Assembly: GCA_046294345.1 (NCBI GenBank)
Contig: JBKBJT010000041.1
Coordinates: 1-28,571, forward strand
Direction: 5' to 3'
Source of the DNA: Ferrovibrio sp046294345
GTDB taxonomy: Bacteria > Pseudomonadota > Alphaproteobacteria > Ferrovibrionales > Ferrovibrionaceae
DNA length: 28,571 nucleotides
Below are positions 15,627-24,822 of this stretch, piece after piece (the stretch's first letter is position 1; each line of letters starts with the position of its first letter). The notes beneath the pieces are model-generated. The model did not search any database, was not told the origin of the DNA, and saw nothing but the letters and a program-made list of their open reading frames with translations. The position numbers were made by a program, and so were the translations under genes.

Positions 15627-16778
15627 GTGGCAATCGGGGCAGGCGGGGAAGCGGTGGTGGAGCGTATCGCCCAGATTCTGGCGGCAACGGGAGTCGACTG
15701 GCCGGCCGATGGCCCGTGGCTGGCCGTGCTGCTGGTGCTGGTGAGCGGCATTGGCGTGCCGGCGGGGCTCTATGCGCTGTTCGACCGCTGGGCGGCGCGG
15801 CGGCTGGGCATCGACACCGTGGCGCTGGCCACGCGCTATGGCGGCTTCATGAATTCCTGGGCGGTGTTCGGCCGCCATGCCAGCGAATACCGCGACCTGC
15901 ATCCGCTGTTCCCCGAGGCGCTGGCCGCCGAACTGGCGCGCTTCCACGACGGCACCGCCTGCATCGCGGCGCGCTTCCGCTCGGCGCGCGCAGCGGAACA
16001 GGCGGCCGAATTGCGTTTCGCCAATTTCGCTTCCGCCGGCGTCGAATATGCCGATGCAGGCATGTCGTTCCAGACCGGCGGAGAGAAGAAGGGGTATGCG
16101 CGTGGCCAGTGGCTGGTGATCGGCGATACGCTGTTCGCCTTCTACGGCCCGCATAGCGACGCGCTGGTCCAGCGCCGCCGCGCCACGCCGGCTTTGCGCG
16201 CGCGGCGTTTCCCCGGTCCGCTGCGCCTGCTGCATGGCCGCACCGGCCATGGCGTGGTCGTGGCCTTGTGGCTGGCGCTGCATCTGGCGGTGGCGGGGAT
16301 GTGGCTGGAACAGGCCGCCTTCCGGGGCGGCAAAACCGCGCCGGTGGAACTGGCCGACCTGCGCGAGCGGCTGGAAGACCTGAACTCGGCCGACCTGCGC
16401 ATCGAGGCGATGTACGATCCGCGGAGCGGCCGGCTGCTGCTGGCCGGCCATACCGCCGATCTGCGCCGGCAGGACCTCGATCGGCTGGCCGGACGCGACT
16501 GGATCACCGGACTCGATCTCGCGTTCGATTCCGAACGCAGCGTCGTCAATGTCTTGCCGGTGGTGGGCCGGCCCGATGCCGCGAGCGAACTGGGCCAGGC
16601 GCCGTCGCCGCCGGAACGCTGGCGCGGCAACACGCTGCTGATCGAGGAGAACGACGCGCTGATCGCGGCGGTGCGCCATGCCGTGACGGAAGCCGGCTGG
16701 GACTGGCAGCCGCGTTTGTGGCCGCAACTGTGGCCGGGCCTGATTCCGGAGTGGGCATGGCCTGATCCGAAAGGCTGA
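15627..16778 (+). CDS. unknown protein with two predicted membrane helices
   Basis: I do not recognise this family. Counted from GTG 15627, the product has 383 residues. Hydrophobic helices lie at about 30-52 (WLAVLLVLVSGIGVPAGLYALF) and 208-227. Between them is a soluble segment of about 155 residues with YGGFMNSWAVFGRHASEYRD. After the second helix comes a region of about 150 residues that ends in a Trp/Pro-rich tail. A GTG at 15654 has a better-placed GGGG stretch upstream and may be the true start. The coding character (GC-rich third positions over the whole length) supports a real gene. It stands alone: transglycosylase divergent on the left, rhodanese gene 36 bases to the right. Confidence 0.65.
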   Translation: MAIGAGGEAVVERIAQILAATGVDWPADGPWLAVLLVLVSGIGVPAGLYALFDRWAARRLGIDTVALATRYGGFMNSWAVFGRHASEYRDLHPLFPEALAAELARFHDGTACIAARFRSARAAEQAAELRFANFASAGVEYADAGMSFQTGGEKKGYARGQWLVIGDTLFAFYGPHSDALVQRRRATPALRARRFPGPLRLLHGRTGHGVVVALWLALHLAVAGMWLEQAAFRGGKTAPVELADLRERLEDLNSADLRIEAMYDPRSGRLLLAGHTADLRRQDLDRLAGRDWITGLDLAFDSERSVVNVLPVVGRPDAASELGQAPSPPERWRGNTLLIEENDALIAAVRHAVTEAGWDWQPRLWPQLWPGLIPEWAWPDPKG

Positions 16779-16814
16779 CCTATAGTCGGCGCATCAGGAT
16801 ACGGAGGAAACCCG

Positions 16815-17234
16815 ATGCGCAAAGGCTACAAGGCCCTGGTCGCCGAGGCGATGGCGGAAATCGTCACGCTCACGCCGCAGCAGGCGGCCGCGAAATTCAA
16901 CGATCCGAATGTCGTGTTCGTCGATATCCGCGATCCGCGCGAGCTGGAACGCGACGGCATGATCCCCAACGCGCTGCATGCCACGCGCGGCATGCTGGAA
17001 TTCTGGATCGATCCGGAAAGCCCGTATCACCGCAAGACCTTCGCCGAGGACAAGGAATTCATCTTCTACTGCGCCGGCGGCCTGCGTTCGGCGCTGGCCA
17101 CCAAGACGGCGAAGGATATGGGGCTGGAGAAGCTCGCCCATATCGAAGGCGGCTTCGGCGAGTGGAAGAAGCAGGGCCTGCCGGTGACGGAGTGGCAGCC
17201 GAAGAGCCACAAGAGCGACGGTGAGAAAAAATGA
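16815..17234 (+). CDS. single-domain rhodanese-like protein
   Basis: This 139-residue protein has one rhodanese fold. VVFVDIRDPRELERDGMIPNALH is the entry region. The active-site loop FYCAGGLRSA carries Cys86, followed by HIEGGFGEWKKQGLPV. A cysteine with the full loop suggests a sulfur-transferase or persulfide-carrying activity, though the donor is unknown. GGAGGAA stands upstream of ATG 16815. It overlaps the next gene by four bases (ATGA), so it is coupled to the AMACR-like enzyme. The final residues are Lys-rich. Confidence 0.87.
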   Translation: MRKGYKALVAEAMAEIVTLTPQQAAAKFNDPNVVFVDIRDPRELERDGMIPNALHATRGMLEFWIDPESPYHRKTFAEDKEFIFYCAGGLRSALATKTAKDMGLEKLAHIEGGFGEWKKQGLPVTEWQPKSHKSDGEKK

Positions 17235-18343
17235 GTGGTCCGCTCTCCGGCCTGAAAGTCATCGAAATGCCGGCCATCGGCCCGGTGCCGTTCTGCGGCA
17301 TGCTGCTGGCCGATCTGGGCGCCGACGTGCTGCGCATCGACCGCACGGGCGATGTCGATCTCGGCCTGCCCATCGAACCGAAATACGAACTGCTCGGGCG
17401 CGGCAAACGTTCGCTGGCGCTCGACCTGAAAGACCCGAAGGCCATCGCACTGGTGCTCGACCTGATGGCGAAGGCCGATATGGTGCTGGAAGGCTTCCGT
17501 CCCGGCGTGATGGAGCGCCTGGGCCTCGGCCCCGACGTGGCGCTGCAGCGCAATCCGAAACTGGTCTATGGCCGCATGACGGGCTGGGGCCAGGAGGGCC
17601 CGATGGCGCCGGCTGCCGGCCACGACATCAACTACATCGCGCTGACCGGCGCGCTGCATGCGATTGGAACGGTCGGCCAGCCGGTGCCGCCACTCAACCT
17701 GGTGGGCGATTTCGGCGGCGGCTCGCTGTACCTCGCCATGGGTATGCTGGCGGCTTTGTACGAGCGCCAGCAATCGGGCAAGGGGCAGGTGGTGGATGCC
17801 GCCATGGTGGATGGTGCGGCGTCGCTGATGACCATGTTCTACGGCATGACGGCGGCCGGCCTGTGGAGCGACCAGCGCGGCACCAACATGCTGGATGGCG
17901 GCGCGCCGTGGTATGGCACGTTTGAGTGCAAGGATGGCGGCTTCGTCGCCATCGGCTCCATCGAAGGCAAGTTCTATGCCGAGTTGATCCAGAAGCTGGG
18001 CCTCGATCCTGCCATCCTGCCCAAGCAGCATGACCGCAAACGCTGGCCGTCGCTGCAGGCCGCCATCGCGGCAACCTTCAAGACCAAGACGCGCGATGAA
18101 TGGTGTGCCATCATGGAAGGCAGCGACATCTGCTTCGCCCCGGTGCTGAGCCTGGAGGAAGCACCGAAGCATGCCCATATGGCGGCGCGGCAGAGTTTCG
18201 TGGCGCTCGACGGCGTGACGCAGCCAGCGCCGGCGCCGCGTTTCTCGCGCACGCCGGGCACGATCCGCAATGCGCCGCCCAAACGCGGCGAAGGCGGCGA
18301 GACGGCCCTGCGCGACTGGGGCCTTGCGGCGAAGGAGTCCTGA
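17231..18343 (+). CDS. CaiB/BaiF family enzyme, alpha-methylacyl-CoA racemase type
   Basis: This 370-residue protein belongs to the class III CoA-transferase fold. Several stretches closely follow the AMACR/MCR subgroup: GHDINYIALTGALHAIG, PPLNLVGDFGGGSLYL, DAAMVDGAASLM and NMLDGGAPWYGTFECKDGG. The racemase catalytic His and Asp correspond to H131 and D160, and the acid in GSIEGKFYAELI is also kept. The likely role is epimerising 2-methylacyl-CoA thioesters during degradation of branched-chain or isoprenoid acids. It is coupled to the rhodanese gene (four-base overlap) and is followed after one base by an SDR, so all three are co-transcribed. A CoA-transferase activity cannot be excluded. Confidence 0.88.
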   Translation: MSGPLSGLKVIEMPAIGPVPFCGMLLADLGADVLRIDRTGDVDLGLPIEPKYELLGRGKRSLALDLKDPKAIALVLDLMAKADMVLEGFRPGVMERLGLGPDVALQRNPKLVYGRMTGWGQEGPMAPAAGHDINYIALTGALHAIGTVGQPVPPLNLVGDFGGGSLYLAMGMLAALYERQQSGKGQVVDAAMVDGAASLMTMFYGMTAAGLWSDQRGTNMLDGGAPWYGTFECKDGGFVAIGSIEGKFYAELIQKLGLDPAILPKQHDRKRWPSLQAAIAATFKTKTRDEWCAIMEGSDICFAPVLSLEEAPKHAHMAARQSFVALDGVTQPAPAPRFSRTPGTIRNAPPKRGEGGETALRDWGLAAKES

Positions 18344-18344
18344 C

Positions 18345-19118
18345 ATGCCGCGCCTGCAGGGCAAGGTCGCGCTGATCACCGGCGCGGCATCGGGCTTCGG
18401 CCGTGCCGCCGCCGCACTGTTCGTGACCGAGGGCGCGACTGTCATCCTCACAGACCGCAGCGACGGCGCGGCCACGGCCGCGGCGCTGGGGCCGCAAGCG
18501 CGTTTCCTGCCGCTGGACGTGACCAAGGAAGACCAGTGGCAGTCCGTGATCGCCGAGGTGGCGGCGAAGGAAGGCCGGCTGGACGTGCTGGTCAACAATG
18601 CCGGCATCGGCCTGCATCGCAACGTCACCGAGATGACGCTGGAGGAATGGCGGCTGGTGCAGGCCGTGAATTCCGACGGCGTGTTCCTCGGCTGCAAGCA
18701 TGCCATTCCAGTGATGAGGCAATCTGCATCCGATAAACCGGGCGGCGGCGGGTCCATCGTCAACGTGGCATCCGTGGCCGGCAAGGTCGGCGCGCCGCAG
18801 ATGAGCGCCTATTGCGCCTCGAAAGGCGCGGTCACGCTGTTCACCAAGGCGCTGGCGATGGAGGCGGCTTACGGACGCTGGAACATCCGCGTCAATTCCG
18901 TGCATCCGGCCTATGTCGAAACCGCACTGGTGCAGGCCCACATCAACGGCCCGCGCGAACCGGAGAAAACGCGGCGGTTTCTTGAGAGCCTGCATCCCAT
19001 CGGGCATATGGGCGCGGTGGAGGATGTGGCGCAGGCCATCCTGTATCTGGCCAGCGATGAATCGAAATTCACCACCGGTTCCGAACTGCTGGTCGATGGC
19101 GGCCTGACGGCCCAGTAG
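18345..19118 (+). CDS. classical short-chain dehydrogenase/reductase
   Basis: This 257-residue NAD(P)-dependent oxidoreductase has TGAASGFGRA for the cofactor, LVNNAGIG, and the catalytic set Ser (NVASVAGKVG) with Tyr and Lys in AYCASKGAV. An Asp at the end of the second strand (ILTDRSDG) favours NAD over NADP. The ATG at 18345 follows the CaiB-family stop by one base and has AAGGAG ten bases upstream. The longer frame upstream has no support. Co-transcription with an acyl-CoA racemase suggests a 3-hydroxyacyl-CoA or sterol/bile-type hydroxyl substrate (inference). Confidence 0.88.
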   Translation: MPRLQGKVALITGAASGFGRAAAALFVTEGATVILTDRSDGAATAAALGPQARFLPLDVTKEDQWQSVIAEVAAKEGRLDVLVNNAGIGLHRNVTEMTLEEWRLVQAVNSDGVFLGCKHAIPVMRQSASDKPGGGGSIVNVASVAGKVGAPQMSAYCASKGAVTLFTKALAMEAAYGRWNIRVNSVHPAYVETALVQAHINGPREPEKTRRFLESLHPIGHMGAVEDVAQAILYLASDESKFTTGSELLVDGGLTAQ

Positions 19119-19188
19119 TTGCCGCACTGGTACGGTAGCGCTATCTGTTGAGCGGTTTAATTCGATCCGATCATCAGGAGAGCGAGTC

Positions 19189-19971
19189 ATGGATTTCGGC
19201 ATCAGGGGCCGTAACGCGCTGGTCTGCGCCGCCAGCAAGGGGCTGGGGCTGGGTTGCGCGCTGGCGCTGGCGAAGGAAGGCGTGAACGTCACCATCACGG
19301 CGCGCGGCGCCGAGGTGCTGGAGCAGGCGGCGGCGAAGATCCGCGCTGAGGCGCCGGGCGTGACGGTGAAGGCCGTGGCCGGCGACATCACCACCGAGGC
19401 CGGCCGCCAGCAGGCGCTGGACGCCGCAGGCCAGATCGACATCCTGGTCAACAATGCCGGCGGCCCGCCGCCGGGCAATTTCCGCGACTGGGGCCGCGAG
19501 GACTGGATCAAGGCGGTGGACGCCAACATGATCACGCCGATCCTGCTGATCAAGGCGGTGGTGGACGGCATGGCGGCGCGCAGGTTCGGCCGCGTCGTCA
19601 ACATCACCTCCAGCGCGGTGAAGGCGCCGATCCCGATCCTGGGCCTTTCGAACGGCGCGCGCTCGGGCCTGCATGGTTTCGTCGCCGGTGCGTCGCGCCA
19701 GGTGGCCAAGGACGGCGTCACCATCAACAACCTGCTGCCCGGCCGCTTCCTGACCGACCGGCTGAAGCAGACCATCGGCGCGCAGACCGGCAAGAGCGGC
19801 AGCGACCTGGAGGCCGAATTCGAGAAGCAGGCCGCCAGCATCCCGGCCGGCCGTTTCGGCACAGCCGAGGAATTCGGCCAGGTCTGCGCCTTCCTGTGTT
19901 CGGTGCAGGCGGCCTACATGACCGGCCAGAACGTGCTGCTGGATGGCGGCAACTATCCGGGCAGTTTCTGA
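19189..19971 (+). CDS. divergent SDR-family protein lacking the YxxxK catalytic pair
   Basis: This 260-residue protein has the SDR fold: a modified cofactor loop CAASKGLGLG, LVNNAGGPPPG and the C-terminal MTGQNVLLDGGNYPGSF. Where classical members have YxxxK it reads SNGARSGLHGF, so Asn and Arg replace the catalytic Tyr and Lys. Many proteins of this SNxxR subgroup are annotated as oxidoreductases, but the mechanism must differ, or the protein may serve another role. AGGAGAG precedes ATG 19189. The gene follows the previous SDR by 70 bases in the same direction and is closed by a strong terminator, so it is the last gene of the operon that starts at 16815 or has a promoter in the gap. Confidence 0.85.
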   Translation: MDFGIRGRNALVCAASKGLGLGCALALAKEGVNVTITARGAEVLEQAAAKIRAEAPGVTVKAVAGDITTEAGRQQALDAAGQIDILVNNAGGPPPGNFRDWGREDWIKAVDANMITPILLIKAVVDGMAARRFGRVVNITSSAVKAPIPILGLSNGARSGLHGFVAGASRQVAKDGVTINNLLPGRFLTDRLKQTIGAQTGKSGSDLEAEFEKQAASIPAGRFGTAEEFGQVCAFLCSVQAAYMTGQNVLLDGGNYPGSF

Positions 19972-19984
19972 GCACTGGCGACGG

Positions 19985-20010
19985 AGAAGGGGCCTGCGGG
20001 CCCCTTCTTT
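19985..20010 (+). terminator. Rho-independent terminator
   Basis: AGAAGGGGCC and GGCCCCTTCT form a 10-bp stem with a TGCG loop, and TT(T) ends the site. It lies 14 bases after the SDR stop and separates that operon from the TetR gene. The T run is short. Confidence 0.75.
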
Positions 20011-20016
20011 CGGGCC

Positions 20017-20044
20017 TTGTCATAATTAGACCAGTCTATATAAT
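20017..20044 (+). promoter_or_regulatory. promoter with embedded TetR (LmrA/YxaF-like) operator; leaderless transcript predicted
   Basis: TTGTCA (20017-20022) and a perfect TATAAT (20039-20044) are 16 bases apart. The spacer contains TAGAC-CA-GTCTA (20027-20038), an inverted repeat that resembles, from memory, the boxes bound by LmrA/YxaF-type TetR repressors. The expected transcription start coincides with the ATG at 20051, and there is no ribosome binding site. So the TetR mRNA is probably leaderless and the gene autorepressed. Confidence 0.6.
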
Positions 20045-20050
20045 TGCGGC

Positions 20051-20641
20051 ATGGCCAAACCGACTGCCGCCGCGAAACAGCCCCGCAGCTCCGCCCGCGA
20101 CCGTTTCGTCGCCATGGCGGCGAAGCTGATGTCGCGGCGCGGCTATGCCGGCACCGGCCTGAACGAGATCGTCGAGAAGAGCGGCGCGCCGAAAGGCTCG
20201 CTCTATCACTATTTCCCAGACGGCAAGGAACAGCTGGCCGCCGCCGCCGTGGCCTGGGCGTCGGCGCGGTTCATGGCCACGTTGCGCGATGAACTGGCCG
20301 CCAGCGTCACGGTGGCCGAGGCCGTGGGCAACCTGGCCGACACCATCGCCGGCTGGCTGGAGGCATCGAAATTCCGCGACGGCTCGCCGCTCACCATCGT
20401 CGCCGTCGAGACCGGGCCGTTCATCGAAGCTTTGCGCCTGGCCTGCGCGGCGGGCTACCGCGACTGGGCCGATGCGATTGCCGATGCCCTGCGTGCCGAA
20501 GGCCGCAAACCGGCGGAAGCCGCCGATCTGGCGCTGCTGGCCGTCACGTCGCTGGAAGGCGCCGTGATCCTGGCGCGCACCCGGCATTCCGCCGAACCGC
20601 TGCGGCAGATCGGCCGCCTGCTGAAAAGGAGCCTGAAATGA
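20051..20641 (+). CDS. TetR-family repressor, LmrA/YxaF-like
   Basis: This 196-residue regulator has an N-terminal helix-turn-helix (about residues 15-60) with RGYAGTGLNEIVEKSGAPKGSLYHYFPDGKEQL. GSLYHYF is the recognition helix end of TetR proteins. The phrasing GAPKGSLYHYFPDGKEQL and the C-terminal half, with SPLTIVAVETG, resemble the LmrA/YxaF group. The ligand is unknown. The operator-like repeat in its own promoter suggests autorepression. It overlaps the thioesterase gene by four bases (ATGA), so both are controlled together. Confidence 0.9.
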   Translation: MAKPTAAAKQPRSSARDRFVAMAAKLMSRRGYAGTGLNEIVEKSGAPKGSLYHYFPDGKEQLAAAAVAWASARFMATLRDELAASVTVAEAVGNLADTIAGWLEASKFRDGSPLTIVAVETGPFIEALRLACAAGYRDWADAIADALRAEGRKPAEAADLALLAVTSLEGAVILARTRHSAEPLRQIGRLLKRSLK

Positions 20642-21069
20642 CCGAGCCCCAAACGAGCGAGCCGTCATCCCGCTTCACCCGCGCGCATCTGGAGCAGGCC
20701 ATCGCCATCAGCCCCTTCACCAACTGGGTCGGCACCAGGCTGGTGGATTTCGCGCCCGGCGAAGTGAAGATCGCCATCGCGGTGCGGCCCGACATGACCC
20801 AGCATCATGGCTTCGCCCATGGCGCCATCGTCGGCTACATGGCCGATACGGTCTGCGCCTGGGCGGCGGCCTCGGTGGTGGGCGACGTGGTGACCTCGGA
20901 ATACAAGCTCAACCTGCTGGCGCCGGCGGTGGGCGACAGCCTGACCGCCACCGGCACTGTGGTGAAGACGGGCAAGCGGCAGGTGGTGACGCGCGCCGAT
21001 GTCTTTGCCGTGAAGGACGGGCAGGAGCGGATCGTCGCCACGGCACTGGCGACGATCGCGCGGGTCTGA
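20638..21069 (+). CDS. PaaI-type hotdog thioesterase
   Basis: This 143-residue single-hotdog protein probably hydrolyses acyl-CoA or aryl-CoA thioesters. The active-site region reads QHHGFAHGAIVGYMADTVC, with the Asp of the long helix as in PaaI/YbgC-like enzymes. The strand region SEYKLNLLAPAVGDSLTATGTVVKTG is also typical of the family. Its start lies in the TetR stop, so the repressor and the enzyme are made together. The substrate may be the repressor ligand or a related CoA ester (inference). Palindromic repeats follow the stop. Confidence 0.88.
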   Translation: MTEPQTSEPSSRFTRAHLEQAIAISPFTNWVGTRLVDFAPGEVKIAIAVRPDMTQHHGFAHGAIVGYMADTVCAWAAASVVGDVVTSEYKLNLLAPAVGDSLTATGTVVKTGKRQVVTRADVFAVKDGQERIVATALATIARV

Positions 21070-21080
21070 AAATACAGTGC

Positions 21081-21162
21081 GTCATCCTCGGGCTTGACCC
21101 GGGATACTTTCCTGCTGTTCCTGCAAGAAAATGGGACCCCGGCTCAGGGCCGGGGTGACGAT
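21081..21162. repeat. composite palindromic intergenic repeat, copy 1
   Basis: The copy begins GTCATCC and ends GGGGTGACGAT. It contains two stem-loops: CTCGGGCTTGACCCGGG, and ACCCCGG paired with CCGGGGT. They are joined by a linker that reads TTCCTGCTGTTCCTGCAAGA. It follows the thioesterase stop and could act as a bidirectional transcript end. Such elements are common between genes of alphaproteobacteria. Confidence 0.7.
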
Positions 21163-21181
21163 CTTTGCAATTCCACCAACT

Positions 21182-21288
21182 GTCATCCCGGCCGGAGCGC
21201 CGCCGTATCGCGGCGCGCAGAGCCGGGATCCCATTCCTGTTGTTCGTGCAAAAAAATAGGACCCCGGGTCTTCGCCCGGGGTGACGAT
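21182..21288. repeat. composite palindromic intergenic repeat, copy 2
   Basis: This copy has the same layout as copy 1: GTCATCCCGGCC, GCCGGGATCC, a linker TTCCTGTTGTTCGTGCAAAA, then ACCCCGGGTC with CCCGGGGTGACGAT. The first stem-loop is longer (about 25 extra bases), so the copies differ mainly there. It ends seven bases before the stop of the convergent AhpD-like gene. Confidence 0.7.
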
Positions 21289-21294
21289 CCATTT

Positions 21295-21765
21295 TTACGC
21301 CGACGGCTTGTCCTTGTTGGCATCCACCGGGTGCGAGGCGCGGAAACCGACCTGCAGGCGGTTCCACACGTTGATCGCGCCGATCAGCAGGGTGAGCTGC
21401 ACCTGCTCGGCTTCCGAGAACTGCGCCTTGACCAGCTCGTAATCGGCATCCGGCGCGCCGGTCTGCGGCAGCAGGGTGAGCGCCTCGGTCCAGGCCAGGG
21501 CTGCCCGTTCGCGGTCGCTGTAAAGCGGGCTCTCGCGCCAGGCATTCAGCATGTAAAGCCGCATCTCGCTGTCGCCATGCTTGCGGGCGTCGGTGGCGTG
21601 CATGTGGATGCAGAAGGCGCAGCCGTTGATCTGCGAGGCGCGCAGCTTCACCAGATGGCGCAGGCTCTCTTCCAGGCCGCTTTTTTCGAAGCTGGCTTCC
21701 AGCGCCATCATGGCCTTGATGCCGTCGGGGGCGGATTTGTGGGGGTATTTCAGTCGGGGGGTCAT
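21295..21765 (-). CDS. carboxymuconolactone decarboxylase family (AhpD-like) protein
   Basis: This 156-residue protein has the CMD/AhpD fold with the CxxC redox motif in NGCAFCIHMHATDARKHG, where the following His is also conserved. WTEALTLL and the helical C-terminus fit this group. The likely role is a peroxidase or disulfide reductase against alkyl peroxides, not a ring-cleavage decarboxylase. AGGAGAA precedes the start (21763-21765). It converges on the thioesterase operon across the palindromic repeats. About 200 bases upstream, the carboxyltransferase gene starts divergently. Confidence 0.88.
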   Translation of the reverse strand: MTPRLKYPHKSAPDGIKAMMALEASFEKSGLEESLRHLVKLRASQINGCAFCIHMHATDARKHGDSEMRLYMLNAWRESPLYSDRERAALAWTEALTLLPQTGAPDADYELVKAQFSEAEQVQLTLLIGAINVWNRLQVGFRASHPVDANKDKPSA

Positions 21766-21967
21766 CGCTTTTCTCCTGCACGCACCATGCGCGTTCGGTC
21801 CTTAGACGGGGCAGGGCCGACCGGTGTGACAGCCGGCCAGGGTAAATCGTGTCCTGCCGCCGCGTTAAGCTTTGGGGACAGGCTGTTCCGGGGCTATTCC
21901 GGCCATTGTGCCGGCCTGCGGGCAGCGTTAGACTCCATCGCTTTCCAGTGCCAAGAGGCCAAAAAAC

Positions 21968-23511
21968 ATGAGCTGGGAAGCCGAGATCGCCGAGTTGCGG
22001 CGGCGTGAAGACCTCGCCCGCCGGATGGGCGGGCCCGACAAGATCAAGCGCCAGCATGACGGCGGCAAGCTGACGGTGCGCGAACGCATCGAGCGCCTGC
22101 TCGACCCCGGCTCTTTCCACGAAATCGGTGCCATCGCCGGCCGGGCCGTCTACGACGCCCAGGGCCAGTTGCAGGATTTCTCCCCCACCAACTTCGTGTT
22201 CGGCCGCGGCAAGGTCGATGCGCGGCCCGTGGTGGTGGGCGGCGACGATTTCACCGTGCGCGGCGGCGCGGCCGATGCGGCCATCTGGCAGAAGCAGGTG
22301 ATGGCCGAACAGATGGCGCATGAACTGCGCATCCCGATGATCCGCCTGGTGGATGGCACCGGCGGCGGCGGTTCGGTGAAATCGCTGGAGATGGAGGGGC
22401 GCACTTACGTGCCGCTGCTGCCCGGCTGGGAACATGCCGTGACGAACCTGAGCACCGTGCCGGTGGTGGCGCTGGCGCTCGGCTCGGTGGCGGGCCTGGG
22501 GGCGGCGCGCACGGTCACCAGCCATTTCTCGGTGATGGTGGAAGGCATCTCGCAGATGTTCATCGCGGGCCCGCCCGTGGTGGCGCGCACCGGCGTGGAG
22601 ATGACCAAGGAGGAACTGGGCGGCAGCGAGATCCATGCCCGGGCCGGCGCCATCGACCTGGCAGTGGCCAGCGAGGAGGAGGCCTTCGCCGCCGCGAAAC
22701 GCTTCCTGTCCTACCTGCCGCAATCGGTCTTTGAACTGCCGCAGCGCCTCGCGCCGCAGGACGATCCGCAGCGCCGCGTGGAGAAGCTGCTCTCCGTCAT
22801 CCCGCGCGACCGCCGCCGCGTCTACAAGACGCGCGAGATTCTGGATGCCGTGCTGGACGAAGGCAGCTTCTTCGAGATGGGGCGGCTGTATGGCCGCTCG
22901 GTGATCACCGGCCTGGCGCGGCTGGATGGCTGGCCCGTCGCGATCCTGGCCAGCGATCCCTATCATTACGGCGGCGGCTGGACTGCCGATGCGGCGCACA
23001 AGATCACGCGCTTCATCGACCTGGCCGAAACCTTCCACCTGCCGGTGGTGCATTTCGTCGACATCCCCGGCTTCCTGATCGGCCCCGAGGCCGAGCAGAG
23101 CGGCACCATCCGCCATGGCGCCCGCGCGCTGACGGCGGTGTATCAGGCGACAGTGCCCTGGTGTTCGATCATCCTGCGCAAGGCTTTCGGCGTGGCTGGC
23201 GCGGCCCATTCCAATCACACGCGGCTGCGCTACCGTTATGCCTGGCCGTCGGGCGACTGGGGCAGCCTGCCGCTGGAAGGCGGCATCGAAGCGGCCTATC
23301 GCGCCGACCTGGAGAAGGCCGAGGATCCCGCCGCATTGCTGAAGGACATCGAGGAGCGGCTGAACCGCGTGCGGTCGCCGTTCCGCACGGCGGAGGCCTT
23401 CCTGGTGGAGGAGATCATCGATCCACGCGACACCCGTCCGCTGCTGTGCGAATTCGCCAATCTGGCAGCCCCTTTGCGTAAAACCGGTCCCTCAAGCTTT
23501 GGGTACAGACC

Positions 23512-23515
<4 letters not shown>
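21968..23515 (+). CDS. acyl-CoA carboxylase carboxyltransferase subunit (PccB/MccB-like)
   Basis: This 515-residue protein has the two-part crotonase-like carboxyltransferase fold of propionyl- and methylcrotonyl-CoA carboxylases. The N-terminal KLTVRERIERLLDPGSFHEIG, the mid-protein DGTGGGGSVKSLEMEGRTYVPL, and FVDIPGFLIGPEAEQSGTIRHGA and SIILRKAFGVAG are all family landmarks. It would transfer CO2 from biotin to an acyl-CoA. No biotin carboxylase or biotin carrier gene is in the window. The stop overlaps the URC1 start by four bases (ATGA), so it belongs to the uracil catabolism operon. The substrate is not defined. Confidence 0.88.
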
Positions 23516-24783
<1,268 letters not shown>

Positions 24784-24798
<15 letters not shown>

Positions 24799-24819
24799 TT
24801 GGGTCTCGAGGAGTAAGTA
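24784..24819 (+). repeat. 18-bp imperfect tandem duplication spanning stop codon and ribosome binding site
   Basis: Two 18-base units (24784-24801 and 24802-24819) match at 14 positions. The first ends URC1 (GLEE then TAA). The second repeats GLEE and TAA in the same frame and supplies the GAGGAG ribosome binding site for URC4. Readthrough of the first stop would add only six residues. Confidence 0.6.
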
Positions 24820-24822
24820 TCA

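Noticed and set aside
20909..23218. 769-codon open frame on the minus strand
   Set aside because: It lies antisense to the carboxyltransferase and thioesterase genes and crosses the intergenic palindromes. Its sequence is His/Gln/Arg-rich, as expected from the complement of GC-rich coding DNA.
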